Positions 23,228-33,597 are shown, numbered from the stretch's first letter. The stretch: DNA of 35,953 nucleotides from Phycisphaerae bacterium (GCA_030604525.1 JAUVVQ010000025.1:1-35953), one strand, 5' to 3'. A program made the numbers and translations. Notes: generated from the sequence alone by a model not told the origin.

Positions 23228-24019
23228 TTAGATTTTTTTTATTTTGGCGTCTGGTTTTCTGAGGTATTTTGGAGTAAGTGTCAAGGGGTCGGCGAATATG
23301 CCTTTTTTTATTTTTTCCCAGCCGAGCTTGTAAACATTTCTTGCCGAAGGGCTCCAGTATTTTTGTTCAAGGATTTTCAGGCCTGGGACGTTGAATTTTT
23401 CCTTGTAGTAGAGAAGTCCTTCGCCAAGCAGCCAGATGGGTGTCTGGGGGTTTGCGAATTTTTTTATGAATTCCTCCACGGTCATCAGAGAATCCGGCAG
23501 GATTTTTTTCCATTGTGAAGCGGAGTCCGGCTCTGGTGAGATAATTTTGGTGCGTTGGTATATGGCGATGTAGAATTTGGCTCTTTTGGCGTCGAGGATT
23601 ACAGCGATGCGTTTAGCGTTTATCGGTAATTGTATGGCGTCTATTTTTTTTCTGTCCGCTACCTTCTGTCCGCTGTTGATATCCATTAAAGAAGGGCGAA
23701 AGTTTTCAGCGATGACGTCGAGGGTGTCAACGCAGGTGATGTCAGCATTGTTTGCAAGGTTCATAGTTTTTGCGATTGTAACGGCTATTCTGAGTCCGGT
23801 GAAACTTCCCGGGCCGATGGCCAGGCAGATATTTTTAATTTTTTCAGGTTTTTGAGCATATTTTTTTATGAGATTTTTTATGGCCGGCAGGATTTCTTCG
23901 CTGTGTGCCAGTGGTGCTGAGAAGGTGTGTTCTTCGAGCATTTTTTCGCTTAGGCCCAGAGCTACGGAGCCGATTCTTCCGGATGTTTCAAGTGCTAATA
24001 TTAGCATTTTTTGGTTCAT
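23228..24019 (-). CDS. tsaB: TsaB, partner of TsaD in tRNA t6A synthesis
   Basis: TsaB (YeaZ) is an inactive ASKHA-fold homologue of TsaD; together with TsaE they attach threonylcarbamoyl to A37 of ANN-decoding tRNAs. The 263-residue protein shows MLILALETSGRIGSVALG, APLAHSEEILPAI and the family signature LAIGPGSFTGLRIAVTIAK (about 67-85). The C-terminal half is poorly conserved, as is usual. The ATG at 24019 has AAGGA about 12 bases upstream; an in-frame ATG at 24007 would remove only four residues. No tsaD or tsaE is adjacent. Confidence 0.93.
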   Translation of the reverse strand: MNQKMLILALETSGRIGSVALGLSEKMLEEHTFSAPLAHSEEILPAIKNLIKKYAQKPEKIKNICLAIGPGSFTGLRIAVTIAKTMNLANNADITCVDTLDVIAENFRPSLMDINSGQKVADRKKIDAIQLPINAKRIAVILDAKRAKFYIAIYQRTKIISPEPDSASQWKKILPDSLMTVEEFIKKFANPQTPIWLLGEGLLYYKEKFNVPGLKILEQKYWSPSARNVYKLGWEKIKKGIFADPLTLTPKYLRKPDAKIKKI

Positions 24020-24188
24020 AAGGACGTTTTCCTTAAGTTTTTGTAGTTTTTTGTTGCCAGGGCTGAAAATAGGCTTATATATTGCCTTTTTTTAGCATTT
24101 TTTCTATTGAACCTAAAGTGTTGTTTTCCAATAACAGTATATAAATATAAGATATTATCGGGCAACCGCTTGTAAATCAATTTTTAGC

Positions 24189-24217
24189 TTGAAAAAAGTT
24201 ACAAATATTTATAAGAT
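24189..24217 (+). promoter_or_regulatory. Possible promoter of the secretin gene
   Basis: TTGAAA (24189-24194) and TAAGAT (24212-24217, 4 of 6) are 17 bases apart. The leader would be about 130 bases. The rest of 24020-24354 is AT-rich and shows no gene or clear repeat. It also carries the divergent tsaB leader. Confidence 0.4.
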
Positions 24218-24354
24218 AGGTAAAGATTTCAAGGGTAAAAAAAGTTGCAGGATTTCATCCATTTTAACAAATGGTGGGTAATTTTTAGGCAGGTTGGTGA
24301 CGAAATAATTATGAAGATTCATTTTGGATTGTGTTTATTGGTAGGAGGTTGATT

Positions 24355-27300
24355 TTGAAGAACTCTAGATTATTCCTAATGAAATACAAAAGCTCCCTGT
24401 TGGTTTCATTTTTGATTCTTTTGCTTTTGACGAGCTTTTTCAGGGGGTCGGCGTTAGCTCAATCAGGCAATAAGGAGGATATAGTCCGCCAGGTAGCAGA
24501 GAAATGGATTGAGGTTGGGCAAGAACAATATACGCGTGGCTTTTATAATGCAGCGGAGCAGTCTTTTCTTCGTGCGATGGATTATAAGGGTTATTTGAGT
24601 TCTGAGAAGCAGCAGCAGCTGGGGCAGCTCTTAGCCAAGAGCCGTAAGGCAAAAGAGGCGAAGGTTAAACTGCTTTCCGAGATACGTTCAGCGAAGGCAT
24701 TGATAGGCCAGGGAAAACTTTTGGAGGCGCGGTCTAAGCTTGAGCTGCTGCAGGGTAGTGACGAGCTTGGTTTAGAAGAGCAGCGTTTGGTATCCGATGG
24801 TCTTTCAGAAGTAGGAAAGCAGATATCAACTGCGAGGGAGAAATTAACGGAGGTATATAAGAGCAGCGTTCTTCTTTATACAGCGGGGAAACTTGAAGAA
24901 TCCCGGAAGTTTTTTTTGCAGCTGGCAGGCAATGAGATATTTACAGCTCCTGCGGGTCATACTGCTGAGGAATATCTCTCGAAGATAGAGACAATACTTG
25001 CACAACGAGAGATGGCAAAGATGGGTATTGAGGAGAAGCCGAAAGAGGCGCCTGAGTTAGTAGCCCCAGGGCAAGAGAAGGCAGAGGCAGTTAAAGAGAA
25101 AGAGATTAACGCGGAGGCGATGGAGGTTGCCGCTCCGGCTGGGCCTGCTGAGGCGAAATCGGTTTCCGAGAAGGCAAAGGTAGAGGTTAAGTTGGCAGAG
25201 TTGAGCCCGGTGTCTGCCGCCAAGCAAGAGCCGGTTGTAGCCGAAAATAGTTTTATAGCTCGTGTACAGCGTAAACGAAATGTTCTTTGCAGTTACACAG
25301 ATGCGATAGTCAAGAGTTCTGCAGGATTAGCAGATAAATATATCGGAGCGGGAGAATTTGATAAAGCCCAGCGTGAGGTTGGCAAAGCGGAGCGAGTATT
25401 GGAATCGAATCGTCGTGAGATAGGCGAGTCGCTTTATTCGGGCTATAAATCCAGTTTGACAGCCCTTAATTCCCGGATAGTTTCGGAGAAGAATGTTCGT
25501 GAGCAGCTTACCAGAAGCCGAAGACAAGAGGAAGCGATAGAAGCACAGAAAGATTACCGTCAACGTATGGACTCAGAGCGTGAGAAGCGAGTAGGAGAGT
25601 TACTTTTGAATGCGAAGGCATATCAGAAGCAGCAGCGTTACGAGGAGTCTCTTGGACAGTTAGAGAGTTTGCTTGCGTTGGAGCCGTTGAATGATGAGGC
25701 GTTGACATTGAAGCAAACATTGGAGGATACGATAAGTTTTCGTAGTCAGCTTGAGGTCCAAAAGAAGATACGTGAAGAAAGTGGCAAGATGCTGACGAAG
25801 ACGGATGAGGCCTCAGTGCCCTATTCAGAAGATGTGACCTATCCCAAGGAATGGCGAGAGATATCAGCGAGTCCTCATCGTCAGCCGGAAGAGCCGATTG
25901 GTATAGGTGTAACATTAGAGGAGAAGAATACTTATGAGCGGCTTGAGCAAAAAGTGGACCTTAGTGGTATGCAACCTACACAAACATTCAGTCAGGCACT
26001 TAATATAATCAAGAATTCGATATCGCCTTCATTGAATATCAGTGTAAACTGGGGTGATTTGCTGAATGCGGACATAACTGAAACGTCGCTGAGCAATACA
26101 GGTCTGATGGGAGATGTTGCAATCAGCGGTGCATTGACTGATTTGTTAAATAATGTATCCGGCGAGTATGCGGATTTGTCTTATGTAGTCAGAGACGACG
26201 GGAGCATCCGTATAGCGACGGTGGCTACCCTTCCGATAACGGACCTTTATCAGCCTCGAGTTTATGATATAAGTCAGTTAGTAGGCGCTCCTGCCGGCTT
26301 TATGCCTGTTATGGGTATGGGCGGCGGTATGGGCGGCGGTATGGGCGGCGGCATGGGCGGCGGCATGGGCGGCGGCATGAGCGGCGGCATGAGCGGCGGT
26401 ATGGGCGGTGGCATGAGCGGCGGTATGGGCGGCGGCATGATGGGCGGCGGCATGGGCGGCGGCATGGGCGGCGGCATGGGCGGCGGCATGATGGGCGGCG
26501 GCATGAGCGGCGGCATGGGCGGCGGCATGGGCGGCGGCATGAGCGGTGGTATGGGTGGTGGTATGGGCGGCGGCGGTATGGGCGGCGGCATGGGCGGTAG
26601 TAGTATGTATGAGAGTGCTATGATGATGTACCAGCTTAGGACTGTGATAAGGGAGAGTATAGACCCTGAGAGCTGGTTAGAATATGGTGGCCAGGGGACG
26701 ATGCAATCTTATGACCCCTATGGACAGAGTGGTAAGCTTATCATCACCCAGACTCGTAAGAACCACAAGGCGATTGCCGGATTAATCGACGATTTGATGA
26801 AGACGCTTGGCCAGCAGGTGTCCCTTGAGGTGAGATTTTTAGTTGTCTCTGAATCATTCCTGGAAGATGTAGGTTTTGATTTGGATTTCAACTATAACTT
26901 TGGCGGAGGACTCGGAGTAGTAACTTTTGACCAAGCACATTCAACTCATATAGCTCAGGTAGCGCCATCGAGTGCAGCGGCATTGATAGAGGGCGCCTAT
27001 AATCAATATTTGGTAGATGACCTTTGGGCACATTTTCTTATTCGTGCGACTCAGCGTCATGAGGATGCTCGTGTGCTTAATGCCCCTAAAGTTACAGTTC
27101 TTAATAAACGTCCGGCCCAATTATATATAACAGAGCAGCGTGCTTATGTATCCGATTACGATTTCGAGGATATAACGACTGCAGGTATTCAGCAGCCGAC
27201 GAGAGTGATAGCCGACCCTGTTCCTGCGACGATAATGGATGGGATAACTCTTAATATTACCCCGGTGATAAGTAGAGACAAGCGTTATGTAGCATTACAG

Positions 27301-27660
27301 ATATCTACGACATACAGCAAGGCGGATTTAAGTACGCAATTTCAGACATCAGACGCTCAAGGTAATCAGTACCCAATTACGTTACCTCTTCTTCAGAATT
27401 CCACGGTTCAGACGCGAGTGAATGTTCCCGATGGAGGCACTCTTCTTATCGGCGGTCAGAAACTTGGCAGGGACCAAAAGGTAGAGGAGGGAGTGCCGAT
27501 ATTGAGCAAAATCCCATTGCTTGGCCGGGCATTCAGGAACAAGAGTCAGAAGAGAGAGCAAGAGGTTTTACTGATACTTGTGAGGCCTAAGATAATATTA
27601 CAGAAAGAGACGGAAGAAGCGGCAATAGCACAGTTGGCCAAGGACGGCACAGGGTTTTAA
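24355..27660 (+). CDS. Secretin (GspD/PilQ superfamily) with a large N-terminal region and Met-Gly repeat
   Basis: Secretins form the outer-membrane pore of type II secretion and type IV pilus systems. The 1,101-residue protein starts at a TTG with AGGAGG 6 bases upstream. A signal peptide (about 8-36, ending SALAQ) is followed by a helical, TPR- or coiled-coil-like region (about 40-225), an Ala/Glu/Lys-rich linker (about 225-300), and a second helical region. A secretin N-domain (about 530-640) comes next, then a Gly-Met array (about 653-751) and a segment joining it to the secretin core (about 815-1090). The core ends VPDGGTLLIGGQ...VPILSKIPLLGRAF, the family hallmark. Other type II genes are not in the window. 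Its likely client is the adjacent beta-helix protein, by inference. Confidence 0.88.
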   Translation: MKNSRLFLMKYKSSLLVSFLILLLLTSFFRGSALAQSGNKEDIVRQVAEKWIEVGQEQYTRGFYNAAEQSFLRAMDYKGYLSSEKQQQLGQLLAKSRKAKEAKVKLLSEIRSAKALIGQGKLLEARSKLELLQGSDELGLEEQRLVSDGLSEVGKQISTAREKLTEVYKSSVLLYTAGKLEESRKFFLQLAGNEIFTAPAGHTAEEYLSKIETILAQREMAKMGIEEKPKEAPELVAPGQEKAEAVKEKEINAEAMEVAAPAGPAEAKSVSEKAKVEVKLAELSPVSAAKQEPVVAENSFIARVQRKRNVLCSYTDAIVKSSAGLADKYIGAGEFDKAQREVGKAERVLESNRREIGESLYSGYKSSLTALNSRIVSEKNVREQLTRSRRQEEAIEAQKDYRQRMDSEREKRVGELLLNAKAYQKQQRYEESLGQLESLLALEPLNDEALTLKQTLEDTISFRSQLEVQKKIREESGKMLTKTDEASVPYSEDVTYPKEWREISASPHRQPEEPIGIGVTLEEKNTYERLEQKVDLSGMQPTQTFSQALNIIKNSISPSLNISVNWGDLLNADITETSLSNTGLMGDVAISGALTDLLNNVSGEYADLSYVVRDDGSIRIATVATLPITDLYQPRVYDISQLVGAPAGFMPVMGMGGGMGGGMGGGMGGGMGGGMSGGMSGGMGGGMSGGMGGGMMGGGMGGGMGGGMGGGMMGGGMSGGMGGGMGGGMSGGMGGGMGGGGMGGGMGGSSMYESAMMMYQLRTVIRESIDPESWLEYGGQGTMQSYDPYGQSGKLIITQTRKNHKAIAGLIDDLMKTLGQQVSLEVRFLVVSESFLEDVGFDLDFNYNFGGGLGVVTFDQAHSTHIAQVAPSSAAALIEGAYNQYLVDDLWAHFLIRATQRHEDARVLNAPKVTVLNKRPAQLYITEQRAYVSDYDFEDITTAGIQQPTRVIADPVPATIMDGITLNITPVISRDKRYVALQISTTYSKADLSTQFQTSDAQGNQYPITLPLLQNSTVQTRVNVPDGGTLLIGGQKLGRDQKVEEGVPILSKIPLLGRAFRNKSQKREQEVLLILVRPKIILQKETEEAAIAQLAKDGTGF
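26311..26605 (+). repeat. 12-bp ATGGGCGGCGGT repeat encoding Met-Gly units in the secretin
   Basis: About 25 head-to-tail units, mostly of 12 bases, encode MGGG with variants MSGG and MMGGG. The array is in frame and preserves the secretin downstream. The opposite strand is open as a Pro/Met/Ile-rich frame only because of this composition. Confidence 0.95.
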
Positions 27661-27781
27661 TAGATTTTGAAGTTTGATTTTACATTCGACGGCCTTTGGA
27701 TATTCGATGAACAGGTTTTTATATGATTGATTATATTATGATATGTTTCGGACAGGAAATCGGAATTTAAGGAAATGGATT

Positions 27782-30700
27782 ATGGTTACGAAGCGGTATT
27801 TTGTTTTAGGTACTTTCTTTTTGTTGTTTATACCAATTTTTGTTACAGCGGGAGAGTTGTACGTTCCGTCAAGGGACTATCCCACCATCCAGAGTGCTAT
27901 TAACGATGCCGTCAGTGGCGATGTGGTTATTGTTGCTCCGGGTACATATACCGGTTCTGGCAATGTTGACCTGGATTTAAATGGCGAGGCCATTACGGTG
28001 AAAAGTGAGATTAACCCTGATAATCCCAATCCGGGTATTATTGCCGCCACGATTATTGACTGCGGTGGCGACAGATACCAACCGCACCGTGCTTTCCGGT
28101 TCCATAGTGGTGAAGGCAGCGATAGTAAAGTTCTTGGTTTCACTATCACAAACGGTTACGCCCAAGGCCCTGCAGGTGCGCCTGGAGTGGCTGGATACAT
28201 TGGTGACGACTATGGGCTTTTCGTGCCCATCCCCACTGTGGACGACCCCAATGCGGCAGCGCCCATTGCCCTTAACGGCGACCCTGCCACCGGCGATGGT
28301 TACGGTGGGGCAATTCTCTGCGATGGGGCTTCTCCCACGATACAATACTGCGTGATAAAAAACAGTACTGTTACCGGCGCCCAGGGCGGCGACGGTGCCC
28401 CCGGTTTAAGTGGACAGTGGGAGCATTATACACTTGCAGACTTCAATAGCGTGTCGGGGCCTGGTTATCACCAGCTTCTGGAAGATGCAGAGATGGAAGA
28501 AGACACTGATGGTCAGTGGGGTGGTACCGGTGGTGACGGCAGCGGAATCGGTTACGGCGGGGCTATCGCCTGTAGAAGCGGCAGCAACCCAATCATCAGT
28601 GATTGTACCATAACCAATAATTCCGCCCATGGCGGCTGCGGCGGATATGGTGGCCCGGGCGGTTACGCATCAGAGTTTCCTGATTACGGCGACGGACTTG
28701 AAGGCCCAGGCGGAGACGCCGGATGGAGCATAGGTGACGGTATGGGGGGTGGTATCTATGCCGAAGGCGGCAGCGTCCCGGTCATCACCAATTGCACTTT
28801 CACTAACAACTTTGCTACGACAGGTATCCGAGGGACCGGCGGTCCAAAGGGTCAAGGCAATGAAGCTGACCCGCCTGCTCTTCCTACCGGCCTTGACGGC
28901 AATGTATTGGCCGATGGTCATATTGCCGGTGGTGCTGCCTATTATGCACATTCATCGGATGCAGATATCACCGACTGTACATTCACCAAGAACAAGGCCT
29001 ACTCGGCCTATGTGACCTATTCCAGTTTTCAGGGCGAAGATATTATGCAATATTACCCTGGTGGTGCTTTGTATTCTAAGAACTCGAACGAAATTACTCT
29101 TAATAACTGTAAATTCACAGACAACGCAGGTGGTGCAGTCTATTGCGAGAGCGGCTGCGTGCTGGACTTTGACGGCTGCTCATTTATGGAAAACTCTAAA
29201 ATCGCAAACGGCGGCGCTCTTTATGTCGATACCGGTTGCACTGTCAATCTGGATAGTTGTGTATTTTCCGGGAATTCAGCTTATGATGACGGCGGTGCTT
29301 TGAAGTGTGAAAGTAATAATGCTACACTCACAAGCTGCTCGTTCAGTGACAACAAAGCCGACAGCGACAACAATGGTTACGGATACGGTGGTGCGATAGA
29401 CCTCTACACATCCGGGACAACCTTAACAATGAATTTCGACAAATGCAGCTTCACAGAAAATCAGTCCATATACGGTGGTGGTTTCTCTTCTGAAAATTTC
29501 ACCGCCACATTTACCGATTGCTATTTTGTAAATAATACCGCCAAAGCCGGCGGCGGTCTGGACCTCCTCAATGGAAACATCTCTATTACCGGTGGCGTCA
29601 TCAAGGGAAATAATGCCACAGAAGGCGACGGCGGCGGTTTGAACTGTTCGTACACAATAACAGATATTAAAGACTGCACTATTAGTGATAATTATGCTAA
29701 TGGTGTTTATCCGTTCGGCGGTAACGGCGGTGCAATCAATTTCCACGGTGGGGCCAGTAATCAAGAACTCTTTAACTGTCTGTTCACCGGCAACTTGGCT
29801 GCTGTTGACGGCGGAGCAATCTTCTGCCACAGTGCAGAACCGGATATCGGCAACTGCACTTTCCACAATAACATCGCAGGCGGCTACGGTGGCGCAATTT
29901 TTTCCGATTGGAACAGCAACCCAAGCATTACCGACTCCATATTTTGCAACCACCCCATTCATGCTATACACGAAGAGGACTTTGGCGGCGATGCAACCGT
30001 AACATACGGTTTGTTCTACGGTAACGCCGGTGGGGATTACTACGATTCCGGTACAGGTTTAATATACTCAGGAGATACCGGTTCGCAAAGTATTCATAAC
30101 ATTCCCGGCGGCAGTGATAATTTATATGCCAGCCCGCATTTTGTAAGCGGTCCGTTGGGTGATTTTTATCTGGAACAAAGTTCGAGTCCGGCTGTTGATA
30201 ATGGAAGTGCTTTGGCAACGAGCTTGCTGCTGGATACCTACACTACCGATAAGAATAACACTCCTGACTCCGGCCAGGTGGATATAGGTTATCATTATCT
30301 CGACAGCACAACAATTACCAAGTATCAATTGGAGACAAGCGTTGTTAATGGGCACGGTTCAATTTTGCCGGCGAGCGGTAAACATTACCCGGGTGCAGAA
30401 GTAACACTTACCGCCGAGCCGGACTCCGGCTGGGTGGTTAAGACCTGGAGCGGGACAGATAATGATTATTCAACAGCCAAAACCAATAGTGTTTTTATGA
30501 ATTCTGATAGAACCGTTACCGTCGAGTTCAAACAGCCGCGAACTCTTATAGTTGCCGTTGGCGGCGGCCAAGGATATTATTCCACTATCCAGGACGCAGT
30601 TTCCGACGCCGAAGCCGGCGATACGGTTGTGGTTTATCCCGGCACTTATTACGGTGGATATTTTGGTGTGATACTCTATGTAGATAAATCTATTACGATT

Positions 30701-33514
30701 ATGTCCCAGCATCCCGACGAGCCGGCCTGTGTTGCTGCAACAATTATTGATGGATACAGGTTTTCCCAGTTCAACGAAGGTTGGGATAATATTGGGGTTA
30801 CTTTTGGGCCTCATACCAATGCCGATACCATTTTCAACGGCTTTACTATCCAAAACTGCGGCGGACACTGGGGCGATGGTGAAGATGGTGACAGAGATGC
30901 GGGTCATCCCAACGGCTACGACGGCGGATGCGGCTATGGTGCCGCAATCCGGGTTCAACCCGGCGGTGGCCCGGTTGTAAAAAACTGTGTAATAACAAAC
31001 AATTTAGTACTCAGCGGTAACGGCGGAGCCGGCGTCGGTGCTACTGAGACTCATAACGCCGGCCGAGGCGGCTGGGGCGGCTGGGCACGAGGCGGGGCTG
31101 TATATTGTTATCCCCAGAGCAATCCTCAATTTATAAACTGCCGAATCACCAACAATTCCGCTACCGGCGGCACTGGCGGTAACGGGGGCGATGGTAGCCC
31201 TCCCGGCGGTTATGGCAACTACGGAGGAAACTGGAGCATGCGAGGCAGCCCGGAATATCCTGTGCAGGATTATGACCCTTACAGTCTCACTATAACCTAT
31301 GTTACTGACGGTCACCTCTGGGAACGCTGGCAATGGGACTACGCACTAACCTTTTCCATATATGGTTTGGGAGGTGACGGGATTCATTATCTCGGCGACT
31401 ATCGGTGGTACAGCGGCTACGGCGGCGGCGTATATTGTGATATCGGCAGTAATGTTAGTTTTACAAACTGCACAATCAGCGGGAATCTCACCCAGGGCGG
31501 TATAAGCGGACAAGGTGGTGTCTACTACGGTGGGGGACCTACAGAACCATTAATTCCCTACCAGATACCGAGCTTCGGCGGCGGCGTCTATTGCGCGGCC
31601 GAGGCCACTGTAACATTCGGCGAGTGCGTTATAACAAACAATACTTCTTCCGAATTAGACCCGGAAAATAGTCTGCTCGACCCATACCTTGGTCACGGAG
31701 GAGGCGTTTGTGCTGAGGATACCGCTATGGTAACATTTGATAAATGCACATTCAGCGGAAACCAGGCTTCTGTCGGCGGCGGTTTAAACTTTGCGGATGC
31801 GAATCTGGAAATCAGCGACAGCAGCTTTATAAACAATTCCGCATTTCACGGCGGTGGGTTGTTCGGTGAACACGGCCCGGCAACCATAATCGGCTGCGAT
31901 TTCAACTATAATCAAGCTGTCTCCAATTATGACCCCAATTATGACCCTAACCTTTATCAGCAAGTACTCTGCGGAGGCGGGGGCCTGCATTTATGGGGGA
32001 CGGAAGCTGAGATTATAGATTGCGATATCAGCGCCAATGAGGCGGGTGCCTCCGGAGGCGGGACATATTTCGGCGGAGAAGGTGCTCCCTCACTTACTAA
32101 TTGTTTGCTCACAAACAATACGTCAGGAAGAGACGGCGGCGGTGTGTCGGCCAACATTTTTAATCAACTGACTATATCCAATTGCACAATAGCGGACAAT
32201 ACGGTTACAGGATTCGGCTTCGGAGGTAACTACGGTGGTGGTTTATATTGTTCCTACGAAAGCAATACTGATGTCAATAACAGTATTATCTGGGATAACG
32301 AATCATCCAACGGTAACCAGATTGCTATTGGAACCGGCTTCGAATTTGACCAGGCACCATCTACGGTTAGCGTTTCTTACAGCGACATACAGGACGGCGA
32401 AGCAGAAGTTTTCGTCGAACCCGGCTGTACCTTAAACTGGGGCAGCGGCAACATTGATGCAGACCCGTCGTTCGTAAATGGCTATTATCTGTCGAGCAGC
32501 AGCCCCTGTATTGATAGCGGCAGTGACACTGCACATTCACTCGATATGTACAAACATACTACAACTATAGACAGAACAATCGATGATGGTATAGTGGATA
32601 TGGGCTATCACCATATTTTGAGTTCCAGTTTGGAGAGTGACTTTAATTACGATGGTTTCGTTGATTGCAATCCTGCCGGCCCCGACTATAGCAGGTTTCA
32701 GTTGCACTGGCTTGATATGAGTTGCGGATTTCCATACTGGTGTCATGAGAAAGATTTGAATAGGGATGGAATAGTTAACTTCATCGATTACGGAATTTTT
32801 ACGAGCAATTGTGGTGAGAATGTTCAAATACCACTATCGCCGACAGGACTAACATACTCAGCAGCATACAGCGACCGGATAGACCTGTACTGGACAGATA
32901 ATTCAGATAATGAGCTTGGTTTCAGTATAGAGCGTAGTACCGGCGGTGGAGATTTCTCTGAAATTGATACGGTTGATGAAGATGTTACAGGTTACAATAA
33001 TATGGGCCTGCAGTCGCAAACGACATACACCTATCGTGTCTGTGCCTATAATGCAGCCGGAAGCTCGACCTACTCAAATGAAATTTCTGTGACTACTACT
33101 GGAGTTGGAGAGGAACCAAGTCCAGGTCCAGGTCCAATCCCAGGTGGTGACACAGAACCGCCTGACGGAAGCAGCACAATGGCAGGGTATCAAACGAATG
33201 CTCAGTGGGCGGTAGAGCCTTCCGAGACCGTTATGGATGTTGATGGAGATGGTGATCAAGAGCTTGCCCATACTATGACGGCACAGACGGCGGATGATAC
33301 CGGTTACGGCGGCAATAATCCTTGTGAGTATTACTTCGAATACGTTAGTGGTCAGACTAATTCATCAGACAGCGGTTGGCAGAGTAGCCCGACTTTTTCC
33401 TATCCTGTAGGTGCTACTGGTTTAGAGGCTGCCTGGAGGGTGAAGGCCCGTGACGCGGTTGGTAATGAGACAGGCTGGTCGAGTGTTGCGTATGTATTTG
33501 GACCTCCGTTGTAG
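27782..33514 (+). CDS. Giant secreted double beta-helix protein with dockerin-like and FN3 domains
   Basis: The 1,910-residue extracellular protein has a signal peptide (about 1-24). A first right-handed beta-helix starts at DYPTIQSAINDAVSGDVV (about 33) and carries dozens of turns with the patterns GGAI/GGGL and NCTFxxN. An InlB B-repeat-like domain (about 848-920, with GSILPASGKHYPGAEVTLTA) separates it from a second helix, which restarts with YYSTIQDAVSDAEAGDTVVV (about 930). A dockerin-like Ca-binding pair (DFNYDGFVD and DLNRDGIVNFIDY, about 1618-1680), an FN3 domain (about 1684-1775), a Pro-rich linker and a C-terminal domain follow. The ATG at 27782 is preferred to 27743 because AAGGA lies 8 bases upstream and the signal peptide is then typical. 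It probably binds or cleaves polysaccharide, or is an adhesin. Confidence 0.88.
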   Translation: MVTKRYFVLGTFFLLFIPIFVTAGELYVPSRDYPTIQSAINDAVSGDVVIVAPGTYTGSGNVDLDLNGEAITVKSEINPDNPNPGIIAATIIDCGGDRYQPHRAFRFHSGEGSDSKVLGFTITNGYAQGPAGAPGVAGYIGDDYGLFVPIPTVDDPNAAAPIALNGDPATGDGYGGAILCDGASPTIQYCVIKNSTVTGAQGGDGAPGLSGQWEHYTLADFNSVSGPGYHQLLEDAEMEEDTDGQWGGTGGDGSGIGYGGAIACRSGSNPIISDCTITNNSAHGGCGGYGGPGGYASEFPDYGDGLEGPGGDAGWSIGDGMGGGIYAEGGSVPVITNCTFTNNFATTGIRGTGGPKGQGNEADPPALPTGLDGNVLADGHIAGGAAYYAHSSDADITDCTFTKNKAYSAYVTYSSFQGEDIMQYYPGGALYSKNSNEITLNNCKFTDNAGGAVYCESGCVLDFDGCSFMENSKIANGGALYVDTGCTVNLDSCVFSGNSAYDDGGALKCESNNATLTSCSFSDNKADSDNNGYGYGGAIDLYTSGTTLTMNFDKCSFTENQSIYGGGFSSENFTATFTDCYFVNNTAKAGGGLDLLNGNISITGGVIKGNNATEGDGGGLNCSYTITDIKDCTISDNYANGVYPFGGNGGAINFHGGASNQELFNCLFTGNLAAVDGGAIFCHSAEPDIGNCTFHNNIAGGYGGAIFSDWNSNPSITDSIFCNHPIHAIHEEDFGGDATVTYGLFYGNAGGDYYDSGTGLIYSGDTGSQSIHNIPGGSDNLYASPHFVSGPLGDFYLEQSSSPAVDNGSALATSLLLDTYTTDKNNTPDSGQVDIGYHYLDSTTITKYQLETSVVNGHGSILPASGKHYPGAEVTLTAEPDSGWVVKTWSGTDNDYSTAKTNSVFMNSDRTVTVEFKQPRTLIVAVGGGQGYYSTIQDAVSDAEAGDTVVVYPGTYYGGYFGVILYVDKSITIMSQHPDEPACVAATIIDGYRFSQFNEGWDNIGVTFGPHTNADTIFNGFTIQNCGGHWGDGEDGDRDAGHPNGYDGGCGYGAAIRVQPGGGPVVKNCVITNNLVLSGNGGAGVGATETHNAGRGGWGGWARGGAVYCYPQSNPQFINCRITNNSATGGTGGNGGDGSPPGGYGNYGGNWSMRGSPEYPVQDYDPYSLTITYVTDGHLWERWQWDYALTFSIYGLGGDGIHYLGDYRWYSGYGGGVYCDIGSNVSFTNCTISGNLTQGGISGQGGVYYGGGPTEPLIPYQIPSFGGGVYCAAEATVTFGECVITNNTSSELDPENSLLDPYLGHGGGVCAEDTAMVTFDKCTFSGNQASVGGGLNFADANLEISDSSFINNSAFHGGGLFGEHGPATIIGCDFNYNQAVSNYDPNYDPNLYQQVLCGGGGLHLWGTEAEIIDCDISANEAGASGGGTYFGGEGAPSLTNCLLTNNTSGRDGGGVSANIFNQLTISNCTIADNTVTGFGFGGNYGGGLYCSYESNTDVNNSIIWDNESSNGNQIAIGTGFEFDQAPSTVSVSYSDIQDGEAEVFVEPGCTLNWGSGNIDADPSFVNGYYLSSSSPCIDSGSDTAHSLDMYKHTTTIDRTIDDGIVDMGYHHILSSSLESDFNYDGFVDCNPAGPDYSRFQLHWLDMSCGFPYWCHEKDLNRDGIVNFIDYGIFTSNCGENVQIPLSPTGLTYSAAYSDRIDLYWTDNSDNELGFSIERSTGGGDFSEIDTVDEDVTGYNNMGLQSQTTYTYRVCAYNAAGSSTYSNEISVTTTGVGEEPSPGPGPIPGGDTEPPDGSSTMAGYQTNAQWAVEPSETVMDVDGDGDQELAHTMTAQTADDTGYGGNNPCEYYFEYVSGQTNSSDSGWQSSPTFSYPVGATGLEAAWRVKARDAVGNETGWSSVAYVFGPPL

Positions 33515-33539
33515 TTGATATTGTAGAAAGAAAGCTATA

Positions 33540-33577
33540 ACGGTCCCGGGTTAAATTCCGGGGCCGTGTTTTATTTT
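33540..33577 (+). terminator. Terminator of the beta-helix gene
   Basis: ACGGTCCCGG pairs with CCGGGGCCGT (one G-T wobble) around an 8-base loop, followed by GTTTTATTTT. It lies 26 bases after the stop codon and separates the convergent aroC gene. Confidence 0.8.
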
Positions 33578-33597
33578 AAGCTAATGAGAGGATGAGT

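Noticed and set aside
26274-26591. Pro/Met/Ile-rich frame on the opposite strand of the secretin
   Set aside because: It is the complement of the MGGG tandem repeat and only exists because of its composition.
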